A stretch of 64,000 bases of DNA. Source: Apus apus. Taxonomy: Eukaryota > Chordata > Aves > Apodiformes > Apodidae. Under the pieces are notes generated by a model that worked only from the letters and a program-made list of their open reading frames with translations, made no database searches and was not told the origin of the DNA. Each line of letters starts with the position of its first letter. Position 1 is the first letter of the stretch. The stretch is from NCBI RefSeq assembly GCF_020740795.1, contig NC_067312.1, positions 40,074,905 to 40,138,904 of the forward strand, written 5' to 3'. The translations under genes were made by a program, and so were the position numbers. Shown one piece after another: positions 1 to 10,583 of the stretch.

Positions 1-504
1 GGCGTCTTCATCTTTTCCTGCCAATAATAAGTCATCCACATATTGGACTAGCGTTACCTCCTTATTTCTCTCATAATCTTATAATATTTGTTCTAATGCC
101 TGCCCAAATAGATTGGGAGATTCGGTAAAGCCTTGGGGAAGTATTGTCCACCGTAGCTGCTGTTTCTGGTACATATCCGGGTCTTCCCATTCAAAGGCAA
201 AATAATCTCTACTGTTTTCCTTAAGGGGACATGCCCAAAAGGCATCTTTCCGGTCTATTACAGTATACCACTGATCTTCTGGACCCAATTGACTTAATAA
301 GGTATGGGGATTTGCCACCACAGGGAACTGAGTTACGGTCCTTTGATTTATTTCTCGGAGATCATGGACTAATCTATATTTCCCATCTTTCTTTTTTACA
401 GGCAAAATTGGAGTGTTAAAAGGGGACATGCAAGGTTCTAATAATCCTTGCTGCAATAATCGCTGAATTTCAGGTTTTAATCCCTGTCTGCCCTCCTCAG
501 ACAA
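1..504 (-). pseudogene. pol: ERV pol, N-terminal reverse transcriptase, broken and cut by window edge
   Basis: The reading frame shows gammaretroviral RT finger and palm motifs in order: the LLEPCMSPFNTPILPVKK block, a VHDLREIN block, a catalytic-Asp region read as DRKDAFW, and LPQGFTESP. In-frame TAA at 79-81 interrupts the enzyme just before its catalytic YVDD box, which is still legible at 42-31 beyond the stop. The rest of pol (thumb, RNase H, integrase) lies left of the window. Family identity is secure from motif order; function is excluded by the stop and the upstream frameshift. Confidence 0.9.
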
Positions 505-521
505 TGGATATTGTTTTATTC

Positions 522-989
522 TTATCGGTATTTCTGGATTGATAAGGTTACTTCAAAGGGTTTAATGTTCAATCTTCGCACACCATCGGGGGTATACCAA
601 ACTTCAGGATTTATGTTTTGTTCATCCTCAGCCCTCAGAAGGCTTAATTTAACCCTTAATTCCTTACCGGCTACTTCTAGGTTAACTCCCAGTTCAATTA
701 TTAAATCTCTTCCCAATAAGTTATATTCTGCCTCTGGTACCGAAAGTAAAGATCCCATTCCAATTTTGGATTCTGATTTGATTAATACTTCTTTTATGAC
801 GGGGACCCCAAAGGGTTCCCCTTTCACTCCAATTACTTGTACTTTGCCTGAGGATATTTTGCATCCCAGAGGCAAATGTTGGACAGTCGATCTTTCTGTC
901 TCTGAGTCTACGAGGAATTCAATTTCCTCTTGCTGGGGACCTACTTTCAATTTTATTAAGGGCTCAGTTTTCTTACGTGTCCCCAGCAA
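522..989 (-). pseudogene. pro: ERV pro (retroviral aspartic protease), degenerate
   Basis: A 155-residue open stretch encodes a retropepsin-like fold: an N-terminal strand, the active-site loop FLVDSETERS at about residues 24-33, a glycine-rich flap region, and the late helix motif LLGRDLI near residue 91. In retropepsins the catalytic triplet is Asp-Ser/Thr-Gly. Here the Asp and Ser are present but the third residue is Glu, so the site looks inactive. The frame ends at 522, whereas the RT frame begins in another register across about 505-540. Pro and pol normally share one frame in gammaretroviruses, so this is a frameshift lesion. Confidence 0.8.
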
Positions 990-1007
990 GTAGAGCCCCT
1001 GACACCC

Positions 1008-2552
1008 CTAATCTTCCTTAAACATTTTCTCATCTTCTATCCTTCTTCTACATTCCCGTTTCATGTGTCCCTTTTTGTTGCAGTAAAAACAAACTACTTC
1101 CCTTACTCCCTGCTTAATAACTTTTCCCTCTCCTTCAGGCCTTCGATGTGGTGGTCGTGGCCCCTTTCTATATTCACTTGCTCTTTGCCCTTCCTGGACT
1201 GCGGCCACCATCATTCTTGCCTGCTTCCTGTCTTTTTCATCTTCCCTTCGCACATAAACTTTCTGTGCCTCTCTCAGTAATTCATGCAAGCCCCAATCCT
1301 GCCAATCTTCTATCTTTTCTAACTTCTTTCTGATATCTGTCCATGATTTCGCTACAAACTGCGTTTTTAGGAGAGCCTCTCCAACTAAGGTCCCAGGATC
1401 TAACCCCGAATATAATTGCAGGCTCTTACGCAGTCTCTCTAGCCGTTCTGTAGGGGTTTCATCTTTCTTTTATTGTTCACTGAATGCTTTATTAATGTTC
1501 TGCCCTCTTGGGACTGATTCCCTTATCGCCTGAATTATGATACTTCTCAAATCCTGCATGTGGCCCCTGTGTACAGGGTCCTGATTGTTCCAATCAGGTC
1601 TTTGAAGCGGCCACTTAATATCTGCTGCAGGCCCCTGCTGGTGTTGTTGGTCCCAAATTCTCATTCCTGCTCTTCTAACCATCCCTTTTTCCTCTTAAGT
1701 AAACAAAATTCCCAATATAGACTGCATCTCATCCCAGGTATATACGTTGGGTCCCAAAAATTGGTCTACCCATTCTGCCACACCCAGGGGGTCTTCTAAC
1801 AGATTTCCCATTTCTTTTTTAAAGTCTCGGACATCCCCCGAATTAAGGGGCACTGCCACATATCCCATCCCAGGCTGTGGTCCCCCCCATTTCTATTTCT
1901 CTTAATGGATACCCTCTTTTTTCTTATTTCTTTCTTTCTTATTCTTTTTTCTTTATTTCTCTTAATGGAGCCCTCCCCCGTCCCCCGTTTGCTGCCTCCT
2001 TGTTTGGCTTCTTGTCACAGGTCCCCGAACATTTAGTTCAGAATCACTATCTGACTCTTCCAATCGCTGTGAAGCCGAGGGAGGTGGCTGGGGAGGCTGA
2101 GGGACTGGAGGGGGTGGAGGTGGTATATAAGGAGGGGGTGCAGTGGGAATTTCAGAGTCCTGTGTCCTTTTCTTTCTATTTCCCCCTCCTTTTTCTTTTA
2201 GGGGATATAAGTTAACACGGGTTTCAGAATCTATTCATAACTGGGCATATGCACTCTCTTCCAGGCTAAAAGGTTCCTTGGAATTTACGTAGATGTTTAA
2301 AGCCTGACAAACCCAGTCTTCAAAAAACCCAAACACGGGCCAGTAAAGGCGATCACCTCTAATTTGTTTGCCACCCCAAACTTCCATACAATAATGTATC
2401 ATTTTTACTTTATCATTACCCCGCCTAGAGGGGTAATTATCCCAATATTTAATCATCAGACCTAATGGACTATCAGGTGGTATCTGGGGTAACCTAACCT
2501 TTGGCACCAACGCACCCATGGGATCAGAAGGCTTGCTTTTCTTCTGTCCCAT
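1008..2552 (-). pseudogene. gag: ERV gag (matrix, proline-rich linker, capsid, nucleocapsid), inactivated
   Basis: The start at 2552 encodes Met-Gly-Gln-Lys, a plausible N-myristoylation signal. A gammaretrovirus-like matrix follows, then a proline-rich stretch with PPPY (2138-2127), the late-domain motif that recruits NEDD4-type ligases for budding. The capsid-like region contains a segment resembling the major homology region (about 1450-1380). The C-terminus has one zinc knuckle, C-X2-C-X4-H-X4-C, with cysteines and histidine intact (about 1092-1050). In-frame stops are visible at 2235-2237, 1695-1697 and 1470-1472. A low-complexity insertion at about 1895-1975, in which a short motif occurs twice, also brings stops and a frame change. 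This could not yield a full Gag. Confidence 0.85.
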
Positions 2553-2913
2553 CTTCCGGAGTGCCTTCACACACACACACAATCTCTTCCCCCTGTTCGT
2601 GGCCCAGTCCCTCGCGAGAGATGGGAACCACACTACTAAGGGGTCCGCACTTGCTTCGTCCTCAAGTCAACGTCTCACACAGGCACACTCCAGGATACCC
2701 AACCCCAACCGAACGGATAGCCGGCCTATACTTACTCACTCCTGAGTCTTCGTTCAGGTCTTCGTGCACAAAGTTTACGGGGTTACCGGTTTTTATTTGT
2801 TTGCTGCCAAATTTCGAGTTCATCGGTAGAGGTTTTGGGTGTAAAAACCCTCAACAGGGGCCGCTTAATCAGCAGGGCGCCTTCCCCGTGAGGTTTACAG
2901 CCAAATTGCCTCT

Positions 2914-2931
2914 ATCCGAGTCACGGCACCA
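2914..2931 (-). other. Primer-binding site for tRNA-His
   Basis: The 18 plus-strand bases from 2914 match the 3' end of tRNA-His (GTG) including CCA. The minus strand reads TGGTGCCGTGACTCGGAT, the primer site type I know from HERV-H-like elements. It lies four bases inside the inferred LTR end. Confidence 0.85.
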
Positions 2932-2990
2932 AATTTGTTATAAATTGCGGCCCAATAATTGCCAGAAACCAGTCCAATTAACCAAATTAG

Positions 2991-2996
2991 TTTATT
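2991..2996 (-). terminator. LTR polyadenylation signal AATAAA
   Basis: TTTATT on the plus strand is AATAAA on the minus strand. It lies about 90 bases downstream of the TATA-like box in the inferred R region. Confidence 0.6.
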
Positions 2997-3086
2997 AAGC
3001 AAGCGGCAACAAACAAAACAGCGCTGGACGGCCGGGGAGTCTCTGCTCTGCCAACGGCGTGCAAACCCTGCTCAGGTTCACAGTCC

Positions 3087-3093
3087 TTTTATA
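3087..3093 (-). promoter_or_regulatory. LTR TATA-like box
   Basis: The plus strand reads TTTTATA, so the minus strand reads TATAAAA. It is upstream (in minus-strand sense) of the LTR polyadenylation signal, consistent with the U3 core promoter. Confidence 0.6.
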
Positions 3094-3392
3094 GTCTCTT
3101 CTACTTCCCCCTGCCACGTCATCTTCTCCAATACTCTGCGCTTGCGCGAACTGTTGCCAAGGGGTCTTTTCTTGCCTCTTGGAGGTCGAAGGGATGAAGG
3201 CCCGCGCTCCCCCCCCACCGCCCTGAAATGCACCTCCACAAACAGAGCCACACAACCCCCGGACATGCCCCGCGGCCCCTCCCCCAGGCAAACCAACACA
3301 AAACTAACTGTTCCCTGTCGCTGCAGGGACCCTCCACCCCTGAAACTTTAATGAACAAATACCGTATTTTACCTTACACTAACCACCCCCTT

Positions 3393-5840
3393 TCTAATGC
3401 ACCCCAGGATGCCACTGGCCTTCTTGGCTACAAGGGCACACTGCTGGCTCATGGTCATCCTCCTGTCCACCAGGACCCCCAGGTCCCTCTCTCCTACACT
3501 GTTCTCCAGCAGGTCATCCCCCAACCTGTACTGGTACATGGGGTTGTTCTTCCCCAGATGCAAGACTCTACACTTGCCCTTGTTGAATTTCATCAAGTTT
3601 CTCCCTGCCCAACTCTCCAGCCTGTCCAGGTCTCATTGAATGGCAGCACAGCCTTCTGGTGTGTCAGCCACTCCTCCCAGTTTAGTGTCATTAGCAAACT
3701 TGCTGAGGGTACATTCTGTTCCCTCATCCAGGTCATTGATGAAGATATTGAACAACACCGGTCCCAGTACCGACCCCTGAGAGACTCCACTAGTCACAGG
3801 CCTCCAACTAGATTCTGCCCCATTGACTACAACTCTCTGACTTCTTCCTTTCAACCAGTTCTTGATCCACCTCACTACCTGATCACCAAACCCATACTTT
3901 ATCAGCTTATCTACAAGGATGCTGTGGGAGACGGTGTCAAATGCTTTACTGAAATCAAGATAAACCACATCTACCACCCTACCATCATCTATCCACCCAG
4001 TAATTTCCTCATAAAAGGCTATAAGGTTGGTCAAACATGACTTACCCTTGGTAAAACCATGTTGACTGCTCTTAATGACCCCCTGATCTGTGATATGTCT
4101 AGAGATAGTGCCAAGAACAAGTTGTTCCATCACCTTTCCAGGGATGGAGGTGAGGCTGACTGGTCTACAGTTACCTGGGTCCTCCTTCTTGCCCTTCTTG
4201 TAGACTAGAGTGACATTTGCTATCCTCCAGTCCTCAGGCACCTCTCCTGTTGCCCACGACTTACCAAAGATGGTGGAGAGTGGACTAGCAATGACCTCCA
4301 CCAGCTCCCTCAGCACCTGCAGGTGTATTCCATCCGGACCCATCGATTTATGGATGTCCAGATTGCTCAACTGATCCCTAACCCAATACTCATCTACCAA
4401 AGCAAACTCCTCCTTCATCCTGACTTCTTCTGTGGCTTTAGGGATCTGGGGCTCCTGGGGAAAGCCTGCAGGAGTAAAGACAGAGGCAAAGAAGGCATTC
4501 AGCACCTCTGCCTTCTTTATATCCTCTGTCACCAGGGCACCCACCTCATTCAGCAGTGGGCCTATGTTGCCTCTAGTGTTAGTTTTATTTGCTATGTATT
4601 TGAAAAAGCCCTTTCTATTATCCTTGACCTGACTTGCAAGGTTAAGTTCCAAGGAGGCCTTAGCTTTCCTAATTGCCTCCCTACATCCTCTGAGAACTGT
4701 CCTATATTCCTCCCAAGTGACCAGCCCCTCCTTCCATGATCCATAGATTCTTTTTTTCCACTTGAGTTTGACCAGCAGTTCCTTGTTTAACCATGCTGGT
4801 CTCCTAGCTCCCTTACTTGATTTCATAACCATTGGGACGCTCGGATCCTGAGCTTGCAAGAAGTGGTCCTTGAATGTTGACCAACTATCTTGAGCCCCTT
4901 TGCCATCTAGTATTCTGTCCCATGGGACTTCTCTTAACAATTGATTGAGGAGGCCAAAGTTGGCCCTGCAGAATTCCAGGGTTCTGGTCCTGCTGGGTAT
5001 TCTGTTCCTCCCACACAGGATCCTGAACTCCACCATCTCGTGACCCCTGCAGCCAAAGCTGTCATTGACAGTCACTGCTTCAACCAGACCCTCCTTGTTG
5101 GTGAGTACAAGATCCAGCAGCGCTCGTCTCCTAGTCGTTTTGTCCACCATCTGCATTAAGAAGTTATCATCGATGCACTGGAGGAACCTCCTAGACTGTG
5201 CGTGGCTGGCTGTGTAGGCCTTCCAGCAAATAGCAGGGTAGTTAAAATCCCCCATGAGGACCAAGGCCTGTAATTGCGAGGCTGCTTTCAGCTGCCTGTA
5301 GGAAGCCTCATCAACTCCTTTGTCCTGATCAGGAGATCTGTAATAGACCCCCACAACTGTATCAGCCTGCCCCTTAATTCTCACTTACAGACTTTCAATT
5401 TGCCCCTCATCAGCCCCTGGACAGAGCTCAATACATTCTAGTTGCTCTCTCACAAAAAGAGCAACTCCACCACCTCACTTCACTGACCTGTATTTCCTAA
5501 ATAGGACATAGCCATCCATGACCACATTCCAGTCGTGTGAGCTGCCCCACCATGTCTCTGTAATTGCTGCCAGATCATAACCCTTAGACTGCACACAGAC
5601 CTCTAACTCCTCCTGTTTACTCCCCATGCTTCCTGCATTGGTGTGCAGGCATTTCAGAAAGCAAGCAGAGCACACTGGTGGGACCCCTGGGAGGCAGAAG
5701 GCCTTGTGGCCAGGGCCTAAACATCTATCCCTTCTCTTCAATGACTGAAAATCCTCCCTAGACCACCTTCCTTCAGGCCCTAGCATGTTGCTCTTGGGCT
5801 CGTCCCTAAGAGACCCAATTGTCTCCCCTTTCCCCTTCAC
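3393..5840 (-). pseudogene. CR1 ORF2: apurinic endonuclease plus reverse transcriptase, inactivated
   Basis: ORF2 of CR1 nicks target DNA and reverse-transcribes the element in place. The endonuclease shows the start motif LHTNAGSM, then ITETWW, then GDFNYP, and ends in [10 protein letters not shown], where other CR1 copies have an Asp before the His; that residue is Gly here. The RT shows [11 protein letters not shown] (motif A), [18 protein letters not shown] (motif B region) and FANDTKLGG, where the second-to-last acidic residue of the usual FADD box is Asn. Stops interrupt the frame at 5475-5477, 5385-5387 and 3633-3635, with the frame continuing across each. Both catalytic centres are therefore substituted as well as interrupted. 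Confidence 0.88.
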
Positions 5841-5842
5841 AT

Positions 5843-6193
5843 CTAGTTTAAAGCCCTCTCAATGAGCCCTGCTAACTCCTGCCCCAAAAGCCTTTTCCCC
5901 CTCTGGGACAAATGCAATCCACCTGCCACCTGCTGAGTCTTTGGATTATGTAAACACATTACATCAGGATTTGGCCAATTTCCACCCTGATATCCCTCTT
6001 TTCTGCAGGAATCCCATGGCTCTTGGTGAAGATTCTCCCTCTTCACCCACCTGCCTTTTCCATTCACTTCCTGGGCCCTGGCTCCCTTCTGGTTTTCCAA
6101 GCACCACAATCTCCCTCCACCATCCATGTTCTCCATGAGCTCTTCATGCCTTCCCTCCTTACAGCACATCAGATTTACCACAGGCACAGCCAT
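5843..6193 (-). pseudogene. CR1 ORF1, C-terminal remnant
   Basis: The last residues, GLHLSQRGKRLLGQELAGL, resemble the C-terminal block of the SGNH-esterase-like domain found in CR1 ORF1 proteins, where a conserved His precedes the Leu-Ser. It ends two bases before the ORF2 segment, the spacing typical of adjacent LINE ORFs. Upstream residues are rich in Gly, Trp and Lys and were not assignable. The true 5' boundary of the element near 6195-6240 is uncertain. Confidence 0.55.
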
Positions 6194-6199
6194 TGTACC

Positions 6200-7737
6200 T
6201 CAGCTACACAAAACTATGCAAACTCAATTGTTAAAATCAATTAGGTAACAGCCACCTTGGTGCTTGGCAGTTGCTGTTCCAGGTAAACATGTTAATAAAC
6301 TACAGCAAAGTTGCATGCAGGTCAGGGCAGATCCAGCCAAAACCAGCCGGACAAACCCCAGTGCCAAGGTCTACATTCTGCAGCCCAGTGGCCTTCTCTT
6401 CCATCACCTCAGCCCTGCTTTAATGCCAAGAGTCCTTTTCAGTGGGGAGAAGGACTCTTAGGATGCTGGACTTTGATCTACAGCAACTCCGTGAGTTGAT
6501 TCTTCCCTAAATGACAAACAGCTGAGAGTCTTGATGAGGGTGGAGCACAGGACAGAGGGATGGCCTCTGCCTCTCTCTCTCCAAATGTTTCTCATTAACC
6601 CTTGGAGGTGTATGCATCTCAGGCCTGAATACACCCAGGGTGTTTGCTTTCTTGCACGGGTACCCAGTTGGAAATCCCTCAGTTTCTGCTCCAGCAAGGA
6701 ACAAACAAGGATCCAACTTGGGAGAGGGTGCTCCAGCAAAGGAGCAAGACACAGGATCTGGGGAAGAGGAACATGTCCTAGTGCCCCCTCATGCACATCT
6801 TGAGAGTGTGAAACCACCAGAGGCTTGAAACACCCACCTGCCCTGGGGCTCCAGCTCCAATGGGGAAGGGCAGCAGCAGCCCCAGCTCCCCCATCACCTG
6901 CAGTGGGTCAGAATTAGGTTGCAAACCGGGCAGGAGAGAACTTCACCCTCCAGACCCTGCAACTAAGGGAAAAAGAGACAACCAGGCCTCCATGTTCAGG
7001 CTATTTCACCTCCTGATACAAAACTGGGGACCAAAACTGTTCTCCTTCCTCCTCTGGACTCATGAGCCCCCACCCAGTGTGTGACCCTGCACCCCAGCAG
7101 CAAAGACTGCAGGTTCAGTGATCCTCAAGGCAGGAGCTACTCAGCCCCCTCAACACCTCAGCCCCCTGTAACCAGGCCCTGGTCAGAACCCCAGAGCACA
7201 ACTAAAACACATTACCCTGAGTACAGAATCACAGGTCACACAGAACATCATGATTTACTGAACTGCACAGATCAGGACAGAAATTTTCCAGAGCTCAATA
7301 GAAACAGCCACTTCATAAACTTTTGTACATGCTCCATGAGCCGGGGCAAAGTCACAGATCAGTTTGAGGAAGTAGGGACTCCCAAAAGCAAAGGTGCTGT
7401 TAAACTACCCTCATTCACCTCGCCACTCTGAGCAGCACTAATAATTCATGTAGTCTTTCCAGGAATCCTTTGGGTTTGCATCTACAGACAGTCCTCTACA
7501 AAATGTTTCCCTTGTAAACACAGCAACAGAAAATAATGTCTGTAGAAGGTCAGTTCCTCCTGCAGGCACCTGAGCAGCTTCCGTCCCTCAGTCCAGTGCA
7601 ACACTGCCATCCTGAGGACCAGAGCTGCACCCACAGCACAAGCCCACAATTCCAGACCTTTGAGCTGCTGAAAAACTGGGATTCTGACCAAGTTCCGTGG
7701 GGGTGTGTCACAGCTGTGTGAAGAGCAATCTATGGAC
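6200..7737. other. Non-coding stretch, no feature recognised
   Basis: No transposon, coding exon or RNA gene was recognised on either strand. Composition is mixed and moderately GC-rich, with many short chance reading frames that share no family motif. Confidence 0.5.
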
Positions 7738-8176
7738 TTTTTTTAAAACACCAAAAAAACTTACGATCCTTGCATGACAGTTGCACTTCGTATGGGTAGA
7801 AAACTGGATGCTATTGAAAACTGTTATATTTTTTCTTTTCTCTTTCAGACTGAGATACTTCTAATGGGATTTTATTGTACAATCTATTTTTCTTATCTAA
7901 TGTTGTACTGAATTTAGTCGAAGACAGTAACTAGCTGGAGTTGTTCAAAGTGGTTTTTTGTTTGTTTGGTTGGTTGGTTATTTTTGTTGTTGTTGTTGTT
8001 GGTTGGTTTTAGGTTTTGTTTATTTGTTTGTTTTGTGGTTGTTTGGGGTTTTTAACTGTTGTTGTTTTTAAATAACTGCTCACACATTTCAATAGTGTCC
8101 AGTTTTCTACCTATAAGAAGTGGAACAGTCATACAGTCATACAAGGATCATAAGGTTTTTTTGGTGCTTTTAAAAA
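7738..8176. repeat. Long imperfect inverted repeat with T/G-rich loop
   Basis: The arm at 7738-7818 is matched in reverse complement by 8087-8176, with roughly a dozen mismatches plus one 8-base tandem duplication (CAGTCATA twice) in the right arm. The loop of 268 bases contains GTT and TTTG runs. The arms end outward in T/A tracts beside a GGTG-type core. I do not recognise the element. It could be a non-autonomous DNA transposon with long terminal inverted repeats or a fold-back element. Confidence 0.75.
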
Positions 8177-9197
8177 ATATATTGTTATGTAGCTACCAAG
8201 GGCCGTGGAGAAGACTTGCAGTTCCTGAACTGATCTTGGTGTTCAAAGGCTGAGATCTGGGACAACACTAGCTGCCAGGTCCACGTCACTTCAGCAGAGA
8301 GGCAAAGAAGGTGCCCTGATGCCGAAGCTGAGTTGTTGACTTGCTTTTGCTCCCAAATCTAGTTCAAGAGAAGTAGAAAAACATCATGTTTGTACTGGGG
8401 ACATGGACGTCTAACATTCTCCCTTTCTCAGGTGTAATTCACCGAAATTTTACCCACCTCCCAAACAAAGGGTTCTATAATCATTATGCATTGTCACTAC
8501 AGCACTGAGTAGTAAATCCAGACTGCTCCCAGAACCAGGTCCAAAAGTCATTTTTTAGTTCTTGTTGAACTAAACACTGTAGTCATCCCAAGAGCTCCAT
8601 GATAACACCCACTGTCACTTACTTAGAGATGAAGGTAGACCTGATCCTCTGGGACAGGGAGCTAGAGGATGGTGTCTTGGAGAGCTGCTGCTCAGGACTA
8701 GTAAGCAACAGCACATCCATCCTGCAGTTTTGCAGGATTGCTTTCCCAGAGCTGCCATGTTCACAACTCAACACCCTCCTCACATTGCATCCCACTGCCC
8801 ACCACCCTGGTTACCAACAGATACACCAGCAAGCTCCTGGTTTGTGTTTCATCATGCAGTTCTGAGCAACAGCAGCTCTTTGGGAACAGGCAGACTCATT
8901 GGAGCCCAAGCAGGTTCTAATTCCAACCAAACATGAGCCCAGCTGTTGGCAGCTGTACTGCCCCATGATCACCCTGCAGACTCACCCGGGGATACTGGGA
9001 AGAGGATAGTAGTCTCAGCACTCTGAATGAGCAACCACATGTATCTCTTTGCACTTCAGCAAGATATTTACAAATTTCAGTCTTTCCACATGGAACACAC
9101 AATTCTGGCCGGATAACCTGATGATTCAGAGCACACAGATGGGAAGAGATTAGTGCAATGTAGTGACTTGCACCAAATAACCATATAGATAACATAT
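8177..9197. other. Non-coding stretch, no feature recognised
   Basis: No repeat family or coding signature was recognised. Reading frames present are short and unrelated to known domains. Confidence 0.5.
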
Positions 9198-9930
9198 TGT
9201 CCTGGTTTGAGCCAGGATTAAAACAATTTTCTTTTTCCTTTTTTTTTTTTTTTTTTTTCCTTTCCTTCTTCTTCAGTGAAGTTTTTTCTAAGCAGCACAC
9301 TTGCTGAAATTAACAGCAAGTTTTCCAGCCAGTGGACTGAAAACACCTGAGTGTTTATCATTACTGCTGAGAGACCAAGGACACTTTGCTCTGCTTGTCG
9401 GATCTGCTGCTTTGGACGCTAAAGGAGCAGAAGAGTCTTATCTGCAGCCCTCCTGTAGGAGGAGTGGACTAGACAGATGGCAAGCCTGGCCAAAGAGAGT
9501 GTTCCATCCCACAGTATACATCCCTTTTGGTATATATTCCAGGATCATGGCAGTCAAACCCAGTTTGCTTTTCTTCCATCCATGGCCGGCATCTGGGAAG
9601 GACTCCATCACTTTTGGGGATCATCACCACTGATCCCGAGGCCCGTGCATTCCAGACCCTCATCACTCTCCCCTCAGCTCCTGTCTGCTCTGCCGCTCTC
9701 TCCAGCAGCTCCAGGACATTTCAGGACTGTTCACAGCTCAGGAGATGCTGTGGGAGTTGCTGGGGGTGGGGGGAGGTGATAAGGGTTTGCACATTCCTGA
9801 ACACATTTGTATATAATTGTATATATTTTCTTTCATCATTACTATTTAATTCAAGCTGTCTAGTTTAGCTACCAATCTGCAAAGCCTCTCTCCTTATTCT
9901 CTCTCTCCTTTCCTTACCTTTGTGCGAGGG
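9198..9930 (+). repeat. Avian ERVL-type LTR, 3' end missing
   Basis: It begins TGTCCTGGTTTGAGCC, as does the LTR at 33736. It shares the later blocks: the CATGGCCGG-CATC region, CAGGAGATGCTGTGGGAG, the TATATAATTGTATATA block and the pyrimidine-rich CTCTCT tail. Similarity fades after about 9930, before the terminal GTGACA seen in the other LTRs, so the last 50 or so bases are lost or replaced by G/A-rich sequence. A run of about 20 T lies at 9239-9258. Confidence 0.75.
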
Positions 9931-9934
9931 GAAG

Positions 9935-10381
9935 ATGGCTGAGGAGGCGGGGGCAGCAGGAGACAACAGCAGAAGGAAGAGAATGAGAACAAGGACGGGA
10001 GAGAAGCAGCAAGAGAGAACAGTATGATAGGGAGTAGAAGGGAGCAGGATGCAAGAGCATGATGTGGATGAGGAGGTGGCATAGAAAGACTTGGAGAAAG
10101 AAGCAGCATTAGCAAAAGCATGATAGGGTGGAAGAGGATGAGGAAGAGGAGGCAGCAGGAGACAGCTGCCTGATGATGAGAAAGAGGAGAGAGGAGAAGA
10201 AGAGGGAGCAAATGGACTCCAAGGTGAGGGATTTGGTTGTCCCCACCATGCCAAACTGGCCCCTTGGGGTCCTGGCAGGTGTAGGCAGCATTCCTGCAAG
10301 GATCCCCCCTCCTGGCTGTCCCCCCAGGGGACTGAGATGTCCCATCCCAGGGTGGTTGGCTGAGGGTGTGTCCATCCCCAG
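9935..10381 (+). other. G/A-rich low-complexity stretch
   Basis: Purine-rich sequence (GAGGA, AGAAG, GCAGCAGGAGA) runs to about 10230. Read on the plus strand it could encode a Glu/Arg/Lys-rich segment ending before a GTGAGG donor at 10224, but low-complexity purine DNA gives such frames easily. See the exon-like segments that follow. Confidence 0.4.
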
Positions 10382-10503
10382 CTGGACTGCCTGGAGCTGG
10401 AGCCTTTCCAGCAGCAGGTGGAGGAGCACAGGAAGATCATCCTGAAGCAGCTCAAGGAGAGGGTGCCACTGCTGGAGGCTGATCCTGCAGCCAAGATCAA
10501 GAA
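10382..10503 (+). other. Exon-like segment of unknown gene
   Basis: A CCCCAG acceptor (ending 10381) and a GTGAGT donor (from 10504) bracket an open 122-base segment. Its frame encodes an amphipathic, Glu/Leu/Gln-rich peptide beginning LDCLELEPFQQQVEEHRK, helix-like in pattern. I do not recognise the family. Its length leaves phase 2, which does not join in frame to the next exon-like segment, so this may be a pseudogene, or the resemblance may be chance. Confidence 0.35.
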
Positions 10504-10583
10504 GTGAGTGAGATGGGGATGAGGGTGGCTGTGGATACAGTGCTGGCCTTGATCCCTCTGTCTCTGCTCTCCATGCTCTTCAG

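Larger units (their letters stand above)
1..3385 (-). mobile_element. Gammaretrovirus-like endogenous retrovirus, 5' half
   Basis: Read on the minus strand, the order is LTR (3385-2936), tRNA-His primer-binding site, Gag start at 2552, a single CCHC zinc knuckle near 1080, an aspartic-protease-like domain (989-522) and reverse transcriptase up to the window edge. The Met-Gly-Gln Gag start, the PPPY late motif, one zinc knuckle and the Gag-Pro-Pol order fit class I (gammaretrovirus-like) elements. The element is dead: gag carries several in-frame stops, pro and pol are in different frames, and RT has a stop just before its YVDD box. The 3' half and second LTR lie outside the window, so insertion age cannot be judged from LTR divergence. 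It abuts a CR1 at 3385/3386 and probably inserted into it. Confidence 0.9.
2936..3385 (-). repeat. 5' LTR of the gammaretrovirus-like ERV (about 450 bp)
   Basis: On the minus strand the LTR appears to start TGGTTAG (at 3385) and end TATAACA (at 2936), an imperfect terminal inverted repeat with TG...CA ends. It lies directly before the primer-binding site. A TATA-like box (3093-3087) and an AATAAA signal (2996-2991) are about 90 bases apart in the order expected for U3-R-U5. The outer edge at 3385 is inferred from the point where CR1 similarity stops, so it may be off by a few bases. Confidence 0.75.
3386..6195 (-). mobile_element. CR1 LINE, nearly full length, 3' end displaced by the ERV
   Basis: The minus strand carries the end of CR1 ORF1 (about 6193-5843) followed by most of ORF2 (5840 to 3386). 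CR1 similarity stops abruptly after the residues GILGCIRK (about 3393), exactly where the ERV LTR begins, so the last part of ORF2 and the 3' tail should lie beyond the far end of the ERV, outside the window. Only three nonsense codons were found across the ORF2 region, so this is a fairly well preserved but inactive copy. Confidence 0.9.

Noticed and set aside
3228-4040. A 270-codon plus-strand frame
   Set aside because: It is the antisense of CR1 ORF2 and the LTR; the minus-strand reading carries the RT motifs.
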